A DNA stretch of 39,507 nt from Rhodospirillaceae bacterium (GCA_018660305.1 JABJKO010000013.1:1-39507), one strand, 5' to 3'; shown: positions 8,154-20,099, counted from the first letter of the stretch. Notes: generated by a model from the letters alone, not told the origin. Numbers and translations are program-made.

Positions 8154-9664
8154 TTGCCCGATCGATCGCCGGCGTACCGGACAGCCTCCTCCGCCGCTCT
8201 GATTAACGCCAGCGCTTTGTTCTGGCATTCGCGATGTTCGGATTCGGGGTCGCTATCGGTGACAATGCCGGCGCCCGACTGGACATACATGGTGCCGTCT
8301 TTCACCAGCGCGGTCCTCAACACGATGCAGGTATCCATTGAGCCGTTGGCGGAAAAATACCCCACCGTGCCGGCATAAATTCCGCGCTTTTCCTTTTCCA
8401 GCTCATCGATGATTTCCATGGCGCGGATCTTCGGGGCGCCTGAAACCGTGCCGGCCGGAAACCCGCCGATCAGGGCATCCATCGCATCGTGTTTGTCATC
8501 GATCTCCGCCTCCACATTGGAGACGATATGCATGACATGGGAGTAGCGCTCGATGACCATCTTTTCGGTCACCTCCACAGTGCCGATCTTTGCGACGCGG
8601 CCCACATCGTTTCGCCCCAGATCGAGCAGCATAAGATGCTCCGCCAGTTCCTTTTCATCGGCCAGCAGTTCCTCGGCGAGGGCTGCGTCCTGGGTACTGG
8701 TCTCACCGCGCGGGCGGGTGCCGGCGAGCGGGCGCAACGTGACTTTGCCGTCGCGCAGCCGTACTAAAATTTCCGGACTCGATCCCACCACCGAAAAATC
8801 ACCGAAATTGAGAAAGAACAGAAACGGTGACGGGTTGGTGCGCCGTAACGCGCGGTAGAGCGAAAAGGGCGGCAGGGTGAAGGGAATACTGAAACGCTGC
8901 GACAGCACGACCTGGAAGACGTCGCCGGCGATGATGTAGTCCTTCGCCTTACGCACCATGTCCATATAGGTGTCCGGATCCGTATTGGAGACCGGTGTCG
9001 GGACCGGGCCTGGCTCGGCACCCGCGACGCGTTCTTCGGGCATGCCCCGTTCGAAATCGGTGACGGCACTCACCAGCCGGTCGATGGCGGCCTCATAGGC
9101 ATCCACGGTGGATGTCTTCGGATCCGGCCGCACCGGCGTCACGATGGTGACCGTATCCTTGACCAGATCGAATATGGCCATGATGGTCGGCCTGACGAAA
9201 AGACCATCGGGTGTTTTCAGCGGATCGGGCCTGGTCGACGGAACCCGTTCCATCAACGCCACCGTGTCATATCCCAGATAACCCACGAGACCCGCCGCCA
9301 TGGGGGGCAGGGCTTCCGGCAGGTCGATCCGCGATTCCTCGACGATCATGCGCAGGGAATCCAGCGCATCACCGGTGCAGGGCTCGAAGGTCCCGCCGTC
9401 GCTATCGGCGTCCCGGTTTATTTCCGCCTGGTTGCCATGACATTGCCAGATGAGATCCGGCCGCAATCCGATGATGGAATAACGGCCTCGCACCGCGCCG
9501 CCCTCGACGGATTCCAGGAGAAAGCTGTTGGGTTTTCCGCTTGCCAGCTTGAGCATGGCGGACACAGGCGTTTCCAGATCCGCGACGAGGGAGGTGGAGA
9601 CGACTTGTGCCTGGCCCTTTTCGTATATGCCGGAAAAGTCCTCAAAGGGGGGATCGACTTGCAT
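8141..9664 (-). CDS. trpE: TrpE, anthranilate synthase component I
   Basis: TrpE converts chorismate plus ammonia (from TrpG) to anthranilate. The 507-residue protein carries the tryptophan feedback motif LLES at residues 49-52. The chorismate-binding domain shows RPLAGTRPRG, LMLLDLGRNDVGRVAK, FPAGTVSGAPKIRAMEIIDE and YVQSGAGIVTDSDPE. The ATG at 9664 overlaps the ppiD stop as TGATG; a GTG one codon upstream is the alternative. Coupling to ppiD rather than to trpG is common in alphaproteobacteria. Feedback inhibition is expected from the LLES motif. Confidence 0.97.
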   Translation of the reverse strand: MQVDPPFEDFSGIYEKGQAQVVSTSLVADLETPVSAMLKLASGKPNSFLLESVEGGAVRGRYSIIGLRPDLIWQCHGNQAEINRDADSDGGTFEPCTGDALDSLRMIVEESRIDLPEALPPMAAGLVGYLGYDTVALMERVPSTRPDPLKTPDGLFVRPTIMAIFDLVKDTVTIVTPVRPDPKTSTVDAYEAAIDRLVSAVTDFERGMPEERVAGAEPGPVPTPVSNTDPDTYMDMVRKAKDYIIAGDVFQVVLSQRFSIPFTLPPFSLYRALRRTNPSPFLFFLNFGDFSVVGSSPEILVRLRDGKVTLRPLAGTRPRGETSTQDAALAEELLADEKELAEHLMLLDLGRNDVGRVAKIGTVEVTEKMVIERYSHVMHIVSNVEAEIDDKHDAMDALIGGFPAGTVSGAPKIRAMEIIDELEKEKRGIYAGTVGYFSANGSMDTCIVLRTALVKDGTMYVQSGAGIVTDSDPESEHRECQNKALALIRAAEEAVRYAGDRSGNQPR

Positions 9665-11562
9665 CACCCGCCAGTGGTTACGCCGGCCAGGTAATCAACG
9701 GCCTGCCGGTTAATGACAACCGAATACCGTTTCCGGAGAGAGGCCAGATATTGTGAAATGGCGTCGTTGGTAAGGGCCGATTTTAGCTGATCCTTCAGAC
9801 TATCGGCCTCTTGCTTGTTCTTATTGGGCTCGGCAGGAATAATTTTCGTGACGGTCGCGACGGCCATTCCTGTCGGTGTTGCGCCGATAACGGGGACGCC
9901 CTTCTTAGCCGCGAACAGAGCGGTGGAAAGTTCACCGGATACCGATGACCCGGGCTCACGGATAAAGCGGGAAAACGGTTTACTGGTGACGATCTTTCTG
10001 CCCGATGTTCTTGCAACCTGTTCCAGGGACGACGCGCTTTTCGCGGCTTCACGCAATTTTTTCGCCTGTTCGCCGGCGAAGGACTGTACCTTGCTTTGTT
10101 TCCAGGCGGTGATGGCTTTGCTACGGACATCCTTTAGCGGGCGTACGGCTGGCGGTGTTACGCTGTTGATCCGGAAAACGAAAAACGCGCCATCGCGGCT
10201 TTCCTCCACATTGGAATTTTCACCGGTCGGCGCCGTCATTATTTTTTCCACGAATTCCTGTGATTTCGGAAAATTCGTGATCGCTTTGCCCGACGGGTCC
10301 CGTCCGTCGGCGTCGACCGCCGCGAATGTGCGGGCCGTCGCGCCAATGGCCCGGGCGGCATCCTCGATTGTCGCGCCACCGGCCAGGATATCATCCAGCT
10401 TGCCGGTCAATTTTATGAGATCATCAATGGCGATTTCCTTGGCCAGATCATCGGATATGGCCTTGCGGTGCTCCTCCAGGCGGGGGGTCTTGCCGGGGAA
10501 AATTTTGCTGACCCGCAAAATATGCCAACCGAGCGACGATTTTATGGGCTCGCTCGGGACATCCAGCGCGCTGGAAAACGCCGCGTTGGCTATGGCCTGA
10601 TCGGGCAAATCGTTTTTGCTCACGGTCCCGAGACGGGTGGGGGCCTTGCCGGTGATCTTTTTGGCCACCTCGGCAAATTTTCCGCCCTGTTTCAAAGCCT
10701 GGGACAGGGATTTGGCTTTTGCTTCATCAAACAGAAGGGCCTGATCCACTGTGCGGCGTTCGGGAACGCCGAGCGAGGATTTCCGATGCTCGAATTCTTC
10801 CTTGATTCGCTCTGTTGGCGGCCGCACATCCTTGGCAACTTCTTCGGGATCAAGATAGATGGTCACGATTTCCCGATATTCGGGAGCGGTAAACTGCCCG
10901 GGGTGCTTCTTGTGGAACTCGGCAAGTTCGGCGGCGCTCGGGTCTTTAATATCGGTCAGCTTGCCGAAAGGGATCGTGACGACCTGGGCGATACGCTGTT
11001 CGTTTCGATAGCGGAAAAGAGTGTCCTGTAAAATTCTCGGCACTCTGGTTGCCGCCCCCAGGGCACTGGCAACCTGTTGGCGAACAATCTGGTCTTTCAG
11101 CGTCGCGACAAAGAGACCTTCGGGCATGCCCTCCTGCTGTAAAAAGAGCCGGAAGGCACCGCGATCAAACTGGTTGCCAAGCCCCTGAAAGCGCCGGTCC
11201 GTCATAATGGCCTGTCGGATCTGCTCTTCTCCGGCATTGAGACCCAACCGGTGAGCATCCATGGTAATCAGCCGCGCATTGACCATTTGGTCGATGGTTT
11301 GATCAAGGACGCCAAGCTGGACCGCCTGCTGGATGTCGAAATCCGGCCCCAATTGAGCGCGCATATTATTGACGACGCGCTGGAACTGATAATTGACCTC
11401 GTTCCGGCTGATGGCTGTGCCGTCGACTTCCACGACCGTTTCGATATTTGATGGCGGCCGGATCATGTCTTCGATGCCCCAGGCGGCAAAGGATATAATC
11501 AGAAACACCGCCAGGACCCTGAGGATCCATTTGGCGGCCGTGCTGTGCATCCACTCGATCAT
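9664..11562 (-). CDS. ppiD: PpiD/SurA-type membrane-anchored peptidyl-prolyl isomerase
   Basis: This 632-residue protein has a short cytoplasmic start, one membrane helix (about residues 11-29) and a large periplasmic part. The SurA_N-like region (about residues 40-200) is rich in helices and contains DQMVNARLI. A parvulin-like rotamase region lies around residues 230-370, with GTVSKNDLPDQAIANAAF and SSLGWHILRVSKI. A second helical region follows. PpiD anchors at the Sec translocon exit and assists folding of exported proteins. The parvulin domain is divergent, so it may be mainly a chaperone. The ATG at 11562 gives MIEWMHS; a second ATG at 11550 is possible. The trpE start overlaps its stop. 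Confidence 0.9.
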   Translation of the reverse strand: MIEWMHSTAAKWILRVLAVFLIISFAAWGIEDMIRPPSNIETVVEVDGTAISRNEVNYQFQRVVNNMRAQLGPDFDIQQAVQLGVLDQTIDQMVNARLITMDAHRLGLNAGEEQIRQAIMTDRRFQGLGNQFDRGAFRLFLQQEGMPEGLFVATLKDQIVRQQVASALGAATRVPRILQDTLFRYRNEQRIAQVVTIPFGKLTDIKDPSAAELAEFHKKHPGQFTAPEYREIVTIYLDPEEVAKDVRPPTERIKEEFEHRKSSLGVPERRTVDQALLFDEAKAKSLSQALKQGGKFAEVAKKITGKAPTRLGTVSKNDLPDQAIANAAFSSALDVPSEPIKSSLGWHILRVSKIFPGKTPRLEEHRKAISDDLAKEIAIDDLIKLTGKLDDILAGGATIEDAARAIGATARTFAAVDADGRDPSGKAITNFPKSQEFVEKIMTAPTGENSNVEESRDGAFFVFRINSVTPPAVRPLKDVRSKAITAWKQSKVQSFAGEQAKKLREAAKSASSLEQVARTSGRKIVTSKPFSRFIREPGSSVSGELSTALFAAKKGVPVIGATPTGMAVATVTKIIPAEPNKNKQEADSLKDQLKSALTNDAISQYLASLRKRYSVVINRQAVDYLAGVTTGG

Positions 11563-11646
11563 AATTCTATGGTCCAGATTAACTCAAAAAAGGCAGGCCC
11601 CATCCGCACTGTCCCTGGGACCGAGAAATTGGCGGAAGCGCGCGGC

Positions 11647-11675
11647 ATAATAGAAACCACGGTCGGTTGCCGCAA
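11647..11675 (-). promoter_or_regulatory. Possible sigma-70 promoter for ppiD-trpE
   Basis: On the minus strand TTGCGG (11675-11670) and TATTAT (11652-11647) are separated by 17 bp, about 85 nt upstream of the ppiD ATG. The -10 matches the consensus at five of six positions but the -35 only at its TTG. Confidence 0.35.
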
Positions 11676-11800
11676 TAAACAATGTGGTCCCCATCGCGCT
11701 TGGTACAATAGGGCGGCTGTGGTAGGAACCGCGCGGTGGGTCAAGCCCGGTGTCGGGCCGACCACGGAATGGATATGGACATCTAACGAGCGGCCGAACA

Positions 11801-12547
11801 ATGCGCCCTTTAATTGCCGGTAACTGGAAAATGAACACCCTCAGCGAAGGGGCCGTTGAGCTGTCTGGCGCATTGGTCGGGCTTTGCAGGGAAGAGGGCG
11901 ATCCCGGAGCAGATCTTCTCATCTGCCCGCCAGGCGTCCTGCTGCATTCGGTGGCTTCCGCCGTGGCGGGATCACCGGTAGCCCTCGGGGCACAGGATTG
12001 TCATCCCGACGATTTCGGCGCCCATACCGGCGATATCAATGCGGCGATGATCGCCGATGCAGGATGCAGCCACGTCATTGTGGGCCATTCGGAACGGCGC
12101 TCGGACCACGGGGAAAATGATGAGCTGGTTCGGTCCAAGGCCGCGGCGGCCCACGGCCAGGAGATGATCGCGATTATTTGTGTGGGCGAAACCCTGGAAC
12201 AGCGCGATGCCGGAGAAACCCTGGCGGTGGTCTCCCGGCAGATCGCCGGCTCGGTCCCCGATGGGGCAACCGCCACCAATACGGTCATCGCCTATGAGCC
12301 GGTCTGGGCCATCGGTACGGGCCGGACACCGACCATCGAGCAGGTTGGCGAGGTCCATGACCATATGCGCGCCATCATCACCGGAAAAATCGATGATGCC
12401 GGGTCGGTCAGGCTTCTCTATGGGGGATCCATGAATCCGGGCAATGCACAGGCGCTATTGGCTGTTGAAAACGTCAATGGGGGCCTGATCGGCGGCGCCA
12501 GCCTGAAGGCGGATGATTTCTGGGCGATCTGCCGCAGTGGCCCCTGA
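11801..12547 (+). CDS. tpiA: TpiA, triosephosphate isomerase
   Basis: TpiA interconverts dihydroxyacetone phosphate and glyceraldehyde 3-phosphate. The 248-residue barrel has Asn8 and Lys10 in GNWKMN, catalytic His96 in VGHSERR, catalytic Glu166 in [11 protein letters not shown], the phosphate-binding LLYGGS, and GGLIGGASL. The ATG at 11801 gives the family beginning [10 protein letters not shown]; the frame is open further upstream without similarity. The gene is divergent from ppiD and precedes secG by about 130 bp. Confidence 0.97.
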   Translation: MRPLIAGNWKMNTLSEGAVELSGALVGLCREEGDPGADLLICPPGVLLHSVASAVAGSPVALGAQDCHPDDFGAHTGDINAAMIADAGCSHVIVGHSERRSDHGENDELVRSKAAAAHGQEMIAIICVGETLEQRDAGETLAVVSRQIAGSVPDGATATNTVIAYEPVWAIGTGRTPTIEQVGEVHDHMRAIITGKIDDAGSVRLLYGGSMNPGNAQALLAVENVNGGLIGGASLKADDFWAICRSGP

Positions 12548-12569
12548 AACAGGGTTTTGAAGCAGAGAT

Positions 12570-12595
12570 CGAAAATCTTTCTCGAAAATCTTTCT
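12570..12595 (+). repeat. Perfect 13-bp tandem duplication between tpiA and secG
   Basis: The unit cgaaaatctttct occurs twice with no spacer (12570-12582 and 12583-12595). It lies in the tpiA-secG gap about 20 bp after the tpiA stop. It could be a slippage product; no function is evident. Confidence 0.7.
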
Positions 12596-12670
12596 GGCCA
12601 AATCCCCTTGATAGGGCTTAAAAGAACGCGAATTTGTGCTTATGTGGTTTTGAGCACCCTTGGAAAGCGT

Positions 12671-12676
12671 GGGAAG
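12671..12676 (+). promoter_or_regulatory. Ribosome binding site for the TTG start of secG
   Basis: GGGAAG lies 5 nt before the TTG at 12682. The open frame continues upstream to another TTG at 12634, but only the 12682 start gives a SecG-like N-terminus. Confidence 0.5.
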
Positions 12677-12681
12677 TAAAA

Positions 12682-13008
12682 TTGGAAGAACTGATCAAGA
12701 CTGTCCTGTTGGGGTTCCATATCTTCATTGCCGTCCTGCTGGTGGGTTTTGTCCTGCTGCAACGGAGTGAAGGGGGCGCGCTGGGAATCGGCGGCGGCAC
12801 CATGGGCGGTCTTATGTCGGCGCGCGGTGCGGCGAGCAGCATGACCCGCGCGACCGGTATTCTGGCCACCTGTTTTATCGCCACCAGCCTGGCTCTTGCC
12901 ATTCTGGCCGGTAATGCGAAGAACGTGCGGTCGATTGTCGATACGCCAGCACCGCCTGCACAGTCGCAACCGGTCGTACCGGCAGGACCAACCGTTCCGG
13001 TCAAGTGA
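12682..13008 (+). CDS. secG: SecG, preprotein translocase subunit
   Basis: SecG is the small third subunit of the SecYEG channel. The 108-residue product has two membrane helices (about residues 5-24 and 53-74) joined by the conserved loop LLQRSEGGALGIGGG...GLMSARG. A proline/alanine-rich cytoplasmic tail follows, typical of alphaproteobacterial SecG. The start is inferred to be TTG at 12682, behind GGGAAG, giving MEELIKTVLL; no ATG or GTG fits. The tpiA-secG-pyrG order is common in the class. Confidence 0.92.
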   Translation: MEELIKTVLLGFHIFIAVLLVGFVLLQRSEGGALGIGGGTMGGLMSARGAASSMTRATGILATCFIATSLALAILAGNAKNVRSIVDTPAPPAQSQPVVPAGPTVPVK

Positions 13009-13126
13009 CGCTGGTGATTCGGCCGATCAACGGCAATTCCATATGACAAACCGAATCGGTCGCCAATAGGCGGCATTTCCGCCACGTCTTTGGCATTGGG
13101 TCCGCGGCCCATCTGCTATAAAGTGA

Positions 13127-14761
<1,635 letters not shown>

Positions 14762-14806
14762 TAGAAGAAACTCCATCTTTCATTCAGCGTTCGGCCTATA
14801 CCGATC

Positions 14807-15640
14807 ATGACCTCACAGCGTCACATCACTGTTGGAAACGTCACCATCGGGAACGATCTGCCGCTGGTCCTGATTGCCGGGCCCTGCGCCATGGAGAGCC
14901 GTGCCCACGCGCTCGAGATGTCGCAGGCTCTGGTGGAGATGACGTCACGGCTCGGCATAGGGCTGATCTACAAGACATCCTTCGACAAGGCCAACCGCAC
15001 GTCGCTGGGCACCAACCGGGGCATGGGGCTTGAAGCCGCCCTGCCCATATTCGCGGAGGTCCGCGAAACATACGGTTGCCCGGTTCTCACCGATGTCCAT
15101 ACCGCCGAACAATGCGCGACCGTCGCCGAAGCGGTGGATGTTCTGCAAATCCCCGCCTTTCTGTGCCGCCAGACCGATCTGATCCTGGCCGCGGCGGCAA
15201 CCGGCAAGACGCTGAATATCAAGAAAGGCCAGTTCCTCGCCCCGTGGGACATGAAAAATGTGGTCGCCAAGGCGGAATCCGGCGGCAACTCGAACATCAT
15301 GGTCTGCGAGCGGGGTGCCAGCTTCGGGTACAACACCCTGGTTTCCGACATGCGGTCGCTGCCGATCATGGCCGAAGACGGCGTGCCGGTGGTATTCGAC
15401 GCGACCCATTCGGTGCAGCAGCCGGGCGGGCAGGGGACCACCAGCGGTGGTGAGCGGAAATTCGTGCCGGTCCTGGCGCGCGCCGCTGTCGCCATCGGTG
15501 TCGCCGCCGTTTTCATGGAAACCCATCAGGACCCGGACAGTGCGCCAAGCGACGGGCCGAACATGGTGCCGCTTGACCAGATGGAAAATCTGCTCACGCG
15601 ATTGATAGCGTTCGATAAACTTTCGAAGGCTAATGTTTAA
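14807..15640 (+). CDS. kdsA: KdsA, 3-deoxy-D-manno-octulosonate-8-phosphate synthase
   Basis: KdsA condenses PEP with arabinose 5-phosphate to make Kdo-8-phosphate, a lipopolysaccharide core precursor. The 277-residue barrel shows [76 protein letters not shown] and [16 protein letters not shown]. Cys27 in AGPCAMES is the position that is Cys in metal-dependent KdsA (for example Aquifex) and Asn in the metal-independent E. coli enzyme, so this is probably the metal-dependent type. Its presence implies an outer membrane with Kdo-containing LPS. It sits 45 bp after pyrG and 31 bp before eno. Confidence 0.97.
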   Translation: MTSQRHITVGNVTIGNDLPLVLIAGPCAMESRAHALEMSQALVEMTSRLGIGLIYKTSFDKANRTSLGTNRGMGLEAALPIFAEVRETYGCPVLTDVHTAEQCATVAEAVDVLQIPAFLCRQTDLILAAAATGKTLNIKKGQFLAPWDMKNVVAKAESGGNSNIMVCERGASFGYNTLVSDMRSLPIMAEDGVPVVFDATHSVQQPGGQGTTSGGERKFVPVLARAAVAIGVAAVFMETHQDPDSAPSDGPNMVPLDQMENLLTRLIAFDKLSKANV

Positions 15641-15665
15641 GGCAGTTTCGATTGTAAGAAGGTAG

Positions 15666-16961
<1,296 letters not shown>

Positions 16962-17005
16962 CGGCAAAGCTGAGTCATATTTGCAATAAGCTCGACTAAA
17001 GTACC

Positions 17006-17033
17006 GACTCTAAAGAGTCTTTTCGTCTTTTTT
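17006..17033 (+). terminator. Probable rho-independent terminator after eno
   Basis: A short hairpin (GACTCT at 17006-17011 pairing with AGAGTC at 17014-17019) is followed by a T-rich run, TTTTCGTCTTTTTT (17020-17033). The stem is only 5-6 bp, so termination may be partial. Confidence 0.5.
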
Positions 17034-17035
17034 GC

Positions 17036-17063
17036 TTGACCTGGTGATTCCATTTGTGATTCT
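17036..17063 (+). promoter_or_regulatory. Possible promoter for ftsB with almost no leader
   Basis: TTGACC (17036-17041), preceded by GC as in many alphaproteobacterial -35 elements, is followed after 16 bp by an extended-type TG-T-GATTCT (17055-17063). The -10 hexamer is a poor match. If real, the transcript would start within a few bases of the ATG at 17072. Confidence 0.3.
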
Positions 17064-17071
17064 GTGCACCC

Positions 17072-17401
17072 ATGTCCTTCATTCTGGAAATCCGCCGCCG
17101 AGGCCGGCACGTCGCAGGAGCCATCCTTGGCGCGTTGCTGTTTGCGTATTTCACGGCCCATGCCGTACAGGGTGATCGTGGATTACTGGCCTGGGTACAG
17201 TTGAAGCAGCAGATTAGCCATGCCACCGCCGATCTCGACGCTACTTCGACGGAGCGGGATCTGTGGGAAAGACGGATTTCGTTGCTGCATAGCGACCGGC
17301 TCGACCCCGATATGCTCGATGAGCGTGTCCGGGTGGTCACCGGGCTGGGCAGAAAAGACGAAATTGTGATCTTCCATATGGCGGCATACCGAACTCAATA
17401 A
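17072..17401 (+). CDS. ftsB: FtsB/DivIC-family septum formation initiator protein
   Basis: The 109-residue product has a single membrane helix (about residues 13-32) after a short basic cytoplasmic start. A periplasmic coiled coil follows (about residues 43-76, with QLKQQISHATADLD and ERDLWERRISLL), then a short C-terminal region containing DPDMLDERVR. This is the layout of FtsB/DivIC, which links FtsL and FtsQ in the divisome. Its place between eno and pdhA is the standard alphaproteobacterial position. No Shine-Dalgarno sequence is seen before the ATG at 17072. Confidence 0.85.
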   Translation: MSFILEIRRRGRHVAGAILGALLFAYFTAHAVQGDRGLLAWVQLKQQISHATADLDATSTERDLWERRISLLHSDRLDPDMLDERVRVVTGLGRKDEIVIFHMAAYRTQ

Positions 17402-17424
17402 ATTCGATAGATCCGGCTCTGTTT

Positions 17425-17452
17425 GGGCAATCCGGGGTTGAATTGCCCTTTT
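17425..17452 (+). terminator. Probable rho-independent terminator after ftsB
   Basis: GGGCAAT (17425-17431) pairs with ATTGCCC (17442-17448) around a 10-nt loop and is followed by TTTT (17449-17452), 24 bp after the ftsB stop. The short T run makes strength uncertain. Confidence 0.5.
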
Positions 17453-17551
17453 GAGCGTGAAATTTCGGTACAGGGCTGTTTTCTTTCAAAATCCACCGTC
17501 AAATAAACATAAACTTTCCCATGCTCTTATTGCACTGACGGCGGTTTCGTA

Positions 17552-17585
17552 TAACCTAATTATGGTTAACGCAGGGCTCTCTGCG
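17552..17585 (+). promoter_or_regulatory. Inverted repeats in the pdhA upstream region
   Basis: Two small dyads lie 35-70 bp before pdhA: TAACC/GGTTA around TAATTAT (17552-17568), and CGCAG/CTGCG around a 6-nt loop (17570-17585). The preceding TATAAC (17550s) could be part of a -10, but no good -35 is spaced correctly. This 218-bp gap (17402-17619) should contain the promoter of the pdhA-pdhB-pdhC operon. Confidence 0.3.
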
Positions 17586-17619
17586 AGACCGTTTCAGCAT
17601 CTTGTTTGAGGCTTAGTGC

Positions 17620-18699
17620 ATGGCGACGAAACGGAAATCCGCTTCCAAGACGACGGGAAAAGAGGCCTCTGGCAAAAGCGTGTCAGCGGGCGGCAAGACC
17701 AAGACAAACGGGACCAACGGTGCGGGACGTGCCGTATCCAGCCCCGATCAGCTCAAGCAATATTATACCGATATGTTATTGATCCGCCGTTTCGAGGAAC
17801 GGGCCGGTCAATTGTATGGCATGGGTCTGATTGGCGGGTTCTGTCACCTCTATATCGGACAGGAAGCGGTGGTGGTCGGCATGCAGGCGGCGATCAATGC
17901 CGATGATTGCGTGCTCACCAGCTACCGTGACCATGGCCATATGCTGGCCTGTGGCATGGACCCCAAGGGCGTGATGGCGGAGCTGACGGGCCGGCGCGGG
18001 GGCTACTCAAAGGGTAAGGGTGGCTCCATGCACATGTTCAGCAAGGAAAAGAATTTTTATGGCGGCCATGGCATCGTCGGCGCCCAGGTTTCCATTGGAA
18101 CCGGGCTCGCCTTCGCGCAGCGCTATCGCCAGGACGGCGGCATCACCCTGACTTATTTCGGGGACGGCGCCTCGAACCAGGGCCAGGTCCATGAGGCGTT
18201 CAATATGGCGTCTCTGTGGTCGTTGCCGGTGATTTATGTGATCGAAAACAACAAGTACGGCATGGGCACGTCCATCGAACGTTCCTCCGCCGCCAAGGAT
18301 CTCCACCTCATGGGATCCACATTGAATATCCCTGGACTGCAGGTCGACGGTATGGATGTGGAAGCTGTCCGGGAGGCCGGTGAGATGGCGGCCAAGCATT
18401 GCCGCTCCGGCAAGGGTCCCTACATTCTTGAGATGCAGACCTATCGCTACCGCGGCCACTCCATGTCCGATCCCGCCAAATACCGGACCAAGGAAGAAGT
18501 TGCAAAAGTGCGCGATGAGAGCGATCCCATCAGCCACGTGCGCGACATGCTGGTTGAGCGAAACCTGCTCACCGAAGACGCGTTGAAGGCCATCGATCGC
18601 GAGATCAGGGATATCGTTTCGGAGGCGGCGGATTTTGCCCAGAACAGCCCCGAGCCCGATCCCTCGGAGCTCTATACCGATGTTCTCGTAAGCGCCTAG
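17620..18699 (+). CDS. pdhA: PdhA, pyruvate dehydrogenase E1 alpha subunit
   Basis: E1 alpha binds thiamine diphosphate and decarboxylates pyruvate together with PdhB. The 359-residue protein has the ThDP motif [15 protein letters not shown]...[11 protein letters not shown], plus [40 protein letters not shown] and [15 protein letters not shown] (phosphorylation-loop region of eukaryotic homologues). The first 40 or so residues are a low-complexity Lys/Ser/Gly/Thr extension common in alphaproteobacteria. The ATG at 17620 is preceded by TGAGG. It is first in the cluster and is followed after 23 bp by pdhB. This is the two-subunit (alpha2beta2) E1 related to the mitochondrial enzyme. Confidence 0.97.
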   Translation: MATKRKSASKTTGKEASGKSVSAGGKTKTNGTNGAGRAVSSPDQLKQYYTDMLLIRRFEERAGQLYGMGLIGGFCHLYIGQEAVVVGMQAAINADDCVLTSYRDHGHMLACGMDPKGVMAELTGRRGGYSKGKGGSMHMFSKEKNFYGGHGIVGAQVSIGTGLAFAQRYRQDGGITLTYFGDGASNQGQVHEAFNMASLWSLPVIYVIENNKYGMGTSIERSSAAKDLHLMGSTLNIPGLQVDGMDVEAVREAGEMAAKHCRSGKGPYILEMQTYRYRGHSMSDPAKYRTKEEVAKVRDESDPISHVRDMLVERNLLTEDALKAIDREIRDIVSEAADFAQNSPEPDPSELYTDVLVSA

Positions 18700-18722
18700 G
18701 CGACAGAAAGCGAACGCCCATC

Positions 18723-20099
18723 ATGCCCATCAATATTCTCATGCCCGCGCTTTCTCCGACCATGACGGAAGGCAACGTCGCGCGGTGGCACAAGAAAGAA
18801 GGCGACCAGGTTCAGGCCGGTGACATTCTCGCCGAGATCGAAACCGACAAGGCGACCATGGAGGTCGAGGCCGTCGATGAAGGCACTCTCGGAAAAATAC
18901 TGGTGCCCGATGGCAGCGAAGGCGTTCAGGTCAACGAAATCATCGGCGTTATCGTAGAGGACGGCGAAGACGCTTCTTCGGTCGCGGCCAGCGCTCCGGC
19001 ACCCGCCGCGGAGGCCCCAGCGCCGGCACCCGCCGCCGAAGCGCCCGCACCGGCAGCAGCCCCCGCTGCACCGGCCGCACAGCCGGTCGCGGCGGAAACC
19101 GACTATACCGGCGAGACGGCACGCATGACCGTGCGCGAAGCCTTGCGGGACGGCATGGCCGAGGAGATGCGGCTCAATCCCGATGTCTTCCTCATGGGGG
19201 AGGAAGTCGCGCAATATGAGGGCGCTTACAAGGTCAGTCAGGGGCTGCTGGACGAATTCGGCGACAAGCGCATCGTCGATACGCCCATAACCGAGCATGG
19301 CTTCACCGGTCTTGGGGTCGGCGCGGCCATGTCCGGGTTGCGCCCCATCGTCGAATTCATGACGTTCAATTTCGCCATGCAGGCCATGGATCAGCTCATC
19401 AACTCCGCCGCCAAGACCAACTATATGTCCGGTGGCCAGATGGGGTGTCCCATCGTCTTCCGCGGTCCCAACGGCGCCGCCGCCCGCGTCGGGGCGCAGC
19501 ATTCGCAATGCTTTGCCAGCTGGTACGCCCATATTCCCGGACTACAAGTCGTCTCTCCGTGGAGCGCCGCCGATTTCAAGGGGCTGCTGAAAACGGCCAT
19601 ACGGGATCCCAACCCGGTCATCTTTCTCGAGAATGAAATTCTTTACGGCCAGACCTTCGACGTACCCACCGATCCCGATTGGACGGTGCCCATGGGCAAG
19701 GCCAAAATCGTGCGTTCGGGAAGTGACGTCACCATTGTCGCGTTCTCCATCATGGTCGGCAAGGCGCTGGAGGCTGCCGAAGCACTGGCCGCCGAGGGCA
19801 TTGATGCGGAAGTAATCGATCTGCGCAGCATTCGCCCGCTGGATGTGGAAACCATCATCGGGTCGGTCAAGAAGACCAACCGGGTGGTGTCGGCCGAGGA
19901 AGGCTGGGCCTTTTCCGGTATCGGTTCGGAGATCGCCGCGACCATCATGGAGCAGGCCTTCGACTGGCTCGATGCGCCGGTTGCGAGGGTTGCCGCGGTG
20001 GATGTGCCGCTTCCCTATGCGGCTAATCTCGAAGTTCTGGCATTACCGCAGCCCGAAGACATCGCGAAGGCGGCAAAATCCGTCTGCTACCGCGACTGA
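18723..20099 (+). CDS. pdhB: PdhB, pyruvate dehydrogenase E1 beta subunit with N-terminal lipoyl domain
   Basis: The 458-residue protein starts with a lipoyl domain (residues 1-80; lipoyl Lys43 in ETDKATME), followed by an Ala/Pro/Glu linker (about 85-125) and the E1 beta transketolase-like domain (130-458). Pieces of the latter are [46 protein letters not shown] and [15 protein letters not shown] lipoyl domain on E1 beta is a known alphaproteobacterial arrangement and puts an extra swinging arm on E1. The domain is about 80% identical to that of pdhC, including a 41-nt stretch identical in DNA. Confidence 0.97.
   Translation: MPINILMPALSPTMTEGNVARWHKKEGDQVQAGDILAEIETDKATMEVEAVDEGTLGKILVPDGSEGVQVNEIIGVIVEDGEDASSVAASAPAPAAEAPAPAPAAEAPAPAAAPAAPAAQPVAAETDYTGETARMTVREALRDGMAEEMRLNPDVFLMGEEVAQYEGAYKVSQGLLDEFGDKRIVDTPITEHGFTGLGVGAAMSGLRPIVEFMTFNFAMQAMDQLINSAAKTNYMSGGQMGCPIVFRGPNGAAARVGAQHSQCFASWYAHIPGLQVVSPWSAADFKGLLKTAIRDPNPVIFLENEILYGQTFDVPTDPDWTVPMGKAKIVRSGSDVTIVAFSIMVGKALEAAEALAAEGIDAEVIDLRSIRPLDVETIIGSVKKTNRVVSAEEGWAFSGIGSEIAATIMEQAFDWLDAPVARVAAVDVPLPYAANLEVLALPQPEDIAKAAKSVCYRD

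Noticed and set aside
13069..13083. GGCGG/CCGCC hairpin before pyrG considered as a terminator
   Set aside because: The stem is only 5 bp and no T run follows, so it does not qualify as an intrinsic terminator.
13117..13122. TATAAA as a -10 element for pyrG
   Set aside because: It is only 10 nt from the ATG, no -35 lies at 16-18 bp, and a GAGGG ribosome site sits between it and the start, which a transcript starting there would lack.
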